A DNA stretch of 14,242 bases from assembly GCA_035645555.1 (NCBI GenBank), contig DASQMI010000078.1, forward strand, positions 1 to 14,242, written 5' to 3'. Both the position numbers and the translations under genes were made by a program. Source of the DNA: Lysobacter_F sp035645555. Lineage in GTDB: Bacteria > Pseudomonadota > Gammaproteobacteria > Xanthomonadales > Xanthomonadaceae. Position 1 is the stretch's first letter. Each line of letters starts with the position of its first letter. The notes under the pieces were generated by a model. That model worked only from the letters and a program-made list of their open reading frames with translations, was not told the DNA's origin and did no database searches. Below are positions 13,231-14,242 of the stretch, in pieces.

Positions 13231-14242
13231 ATGTCCGAAACCCAGCAGGTTCTTCCGAAGGCGAAGAAGTCGGTCGCACTCAGCGGCACCGCCGCCGGCA
13301 ATACCGCCCTGTGCACGGTCGGCCGCAGCGGCAACGACCTGCATTACCGCGGCTACGACATCAAGGACCTCGCCACCCAGGCCACGTTCGAGGAGGTCGC
13401 CCACCTGCTGGTGCACGGCGTGCTGCCGAACCGGGCGCAGCTGGCCGCGTACAAGACCAAGCTGAAGCGCCTGCGCGGGCTGCCGGCGATCGTGCAGGAG
13501 GCGCTGGAGCTGGTGCCGGCCAACGCGCACCCGATGGACGTGCTGCGCACCGGCTGCTCGGTGCTCGGCACCGTGCTGCCGGAGCGCGAGGGCCATCCGG
13601 AAGCCGAGGCGCGCGACATCGCCGACCGGCTGATCGCGAGCTTCGGCTCGATGCTGCTGTACTGGTGGCACTTCACCCGCAACGGCCGCCGCATCGACGT
13701 GGAAACCGACGACGACAGCGTCGCGGCGCACTTCCTGCACCTGCTGCACGGCGAGCCGCCGTCGAAGCTGCACGCCGATTCGCTCGACAAGTCGCTGATC
13801 CTCTACGCCGAGCACGAATTCAACGCATCGACGTTCACCGCGCGGGTGATCGCCGGCACCGGCTCGGACCTGCATTCCTGCATCACCGGCGCGATCGGCG
13901 CGCTGCGCGGGCCGAAGCACGGCGGCGCGAACGAGGTCGCGATGGACATCATCGCCCGCTACCGCAGCCCGGACGAGGCCGAGGCCGACATCCGTGCGCG
14001 CGTCGAACGCAAGGAGATCGTGATCGGCTTCGGTCACCCGGTGTACACCGTCGGCGATCCGCGCAATCCGATCATCAAGGAGATCTCGCGCAAGCTGTGC
14101 GCCGAGGGCGGCAATCCGACGCTGTTCGACGTCAGTGAGCGGATCGAGACGCTGATGTGGGACCTCAAGAAGATGTTCCCCAACCTCGACTGGTACAGCG
14201 CCTCGGCCTACCACATGATGGGGATCCCGACCCCGATGTTCA
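13231..14242 (+). CDS. prpC: 2-methylcitrate synthase, 3' end outside window
   Basis: PrpC condenses propionyl-CoA and oxaloacetate to 2-methylcitrate. The gene runs off the window after 337 full codons; typical length is about 375-390, so roughly 40-50 residues are missing. Citrate-synthase catalytic residues are all visible: H230 in RGPKHGGANE, H269 in IGFGHPVYTVGDPR and D320 in FPNLDWYSA. TAL(C)TVG and LHYRGYDI near the start, and EHEFNAST (194-201), are also typical. I call PrpC and not the TCA citrate synthase GltA from the short N-terminus, the GHPVYT box and the position after prpB; the C-terminal substrate loop that would confirm this is only partly present. ATG 13231 has AAGGA 10 bases upstream. 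The frame is open to the last base, and the next genes (often acnD, prpF) would lie outside the window. Confidence 0.95.
   Translation, partial: MSETQQVLPKAKKSVALSGTAAGNTALCTVGRSGNDLHYRGYDIKDLATQATFEEVAHLLVHGVLPNRAQLAAYKTKLKRLRGLPAIVQEALELVPANAHPMDVLRTGCSVLGTVLPEREGHPEAEARDIADRLIASFGSMLLYWWHFTRNGRRIDVETDDDSVAAHFLHLLHGEPPSKLHADSLDKSLILYAEHEFNASTFTARVIAGTGSDLHSCITGAIGALRGPKHGGANEVAMDIIARYRSPDEAEADIRARVERKEIVIGFGHPVYTVGDPRNPIIKEISRKLCAEGGNPTLFDVSERIETLMWDLKKMFPNLDWYSASAYHMMGIPTPMF

Noticed and set aside
12170..14214. Long minus-strand frames opposite mdh, prpB and prpC
   Set aside because: They are antisense to motif-complete enzymes and have the His/Arg/Ala-rich composition of complement-strand shadows.

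Overview
The window is about 14.2 kb of very GC-rich chromosomal DNA, with codon use that looks even from gene to gene. The protein set suggests a gammaproteobacterium of the Xanthomonadaceae/Lysobacteraceae (Lysobacter- or Luteimonas-like): RpoA followed by L17, DsbB, a class II (plant-type) DAHP synthase, TypA/BipA, Mdh and PrpB-PrpC. A GATTCGGGATTCGGG-type inverted repeat in one spacer also fits this family as I remember it. The taxonomic call is an inference, since no database search was possible. Almost all of the window is ordinary housekeeping sequence, and I see no phage, plasmid, CRISPR, IS or tRNA/rRNA sequence.

Layout. (1) 1-1357 is the end of the alpha ribosomal-protein operon: the rpoA 3' part, then a 458-bp non-coding spacer, then rplQ and a strong intrinsic terminator. 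The spacer holds a 10-bp perfect hairpin and a degenerate tandem array of four GC-rich hairpin units. (2) 1411-4552, plus strand: dsbB, class II DAHP synthase and an MscS-family channel. (3) 4568-6412, minus strand: typA/bipA, convergent with the channel gene, with a TATAAT -10 box and a GC hairpin in its leader. (4) 6546-7328, plus strand: a 71-residue two-helix membrane protein of unknown function, a cyclophilin and a terminator. (5) 7339-9844, minus strand: three genes for exported proteins joined by two ATGA overlaps. In order of transcription they are an unknown secreted protein, an M48 metalloprotease with TPR-like C-terminus, and an unknown lipoprotein. (6) 9951-14242, plus strand: a class I aminotransferase, malate dehydrogenase, methylisocitrate lyase (prpB) and 2-methylcitrate synthase (prpC, cut by the window end).

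How they work together. Region 6 centres on oxaloacetate. The aminotransferase may make or use it, Mdh makes it from malate, and PrpC condenses it with propionyl-CoA. PrpB then splits 2-methylisocitrate into pyruvate and succinate, and succinate returns through the TCA cycle to malate. Region 5 looks like a co-translated envelope module built around a periplasmic protease and is the best candidate here for a poorly described system. The other notable features are non-coding: the hairpin array between rpoA and rplQ, and an inverted repeat that ends on the mdh ribosome-binding site.
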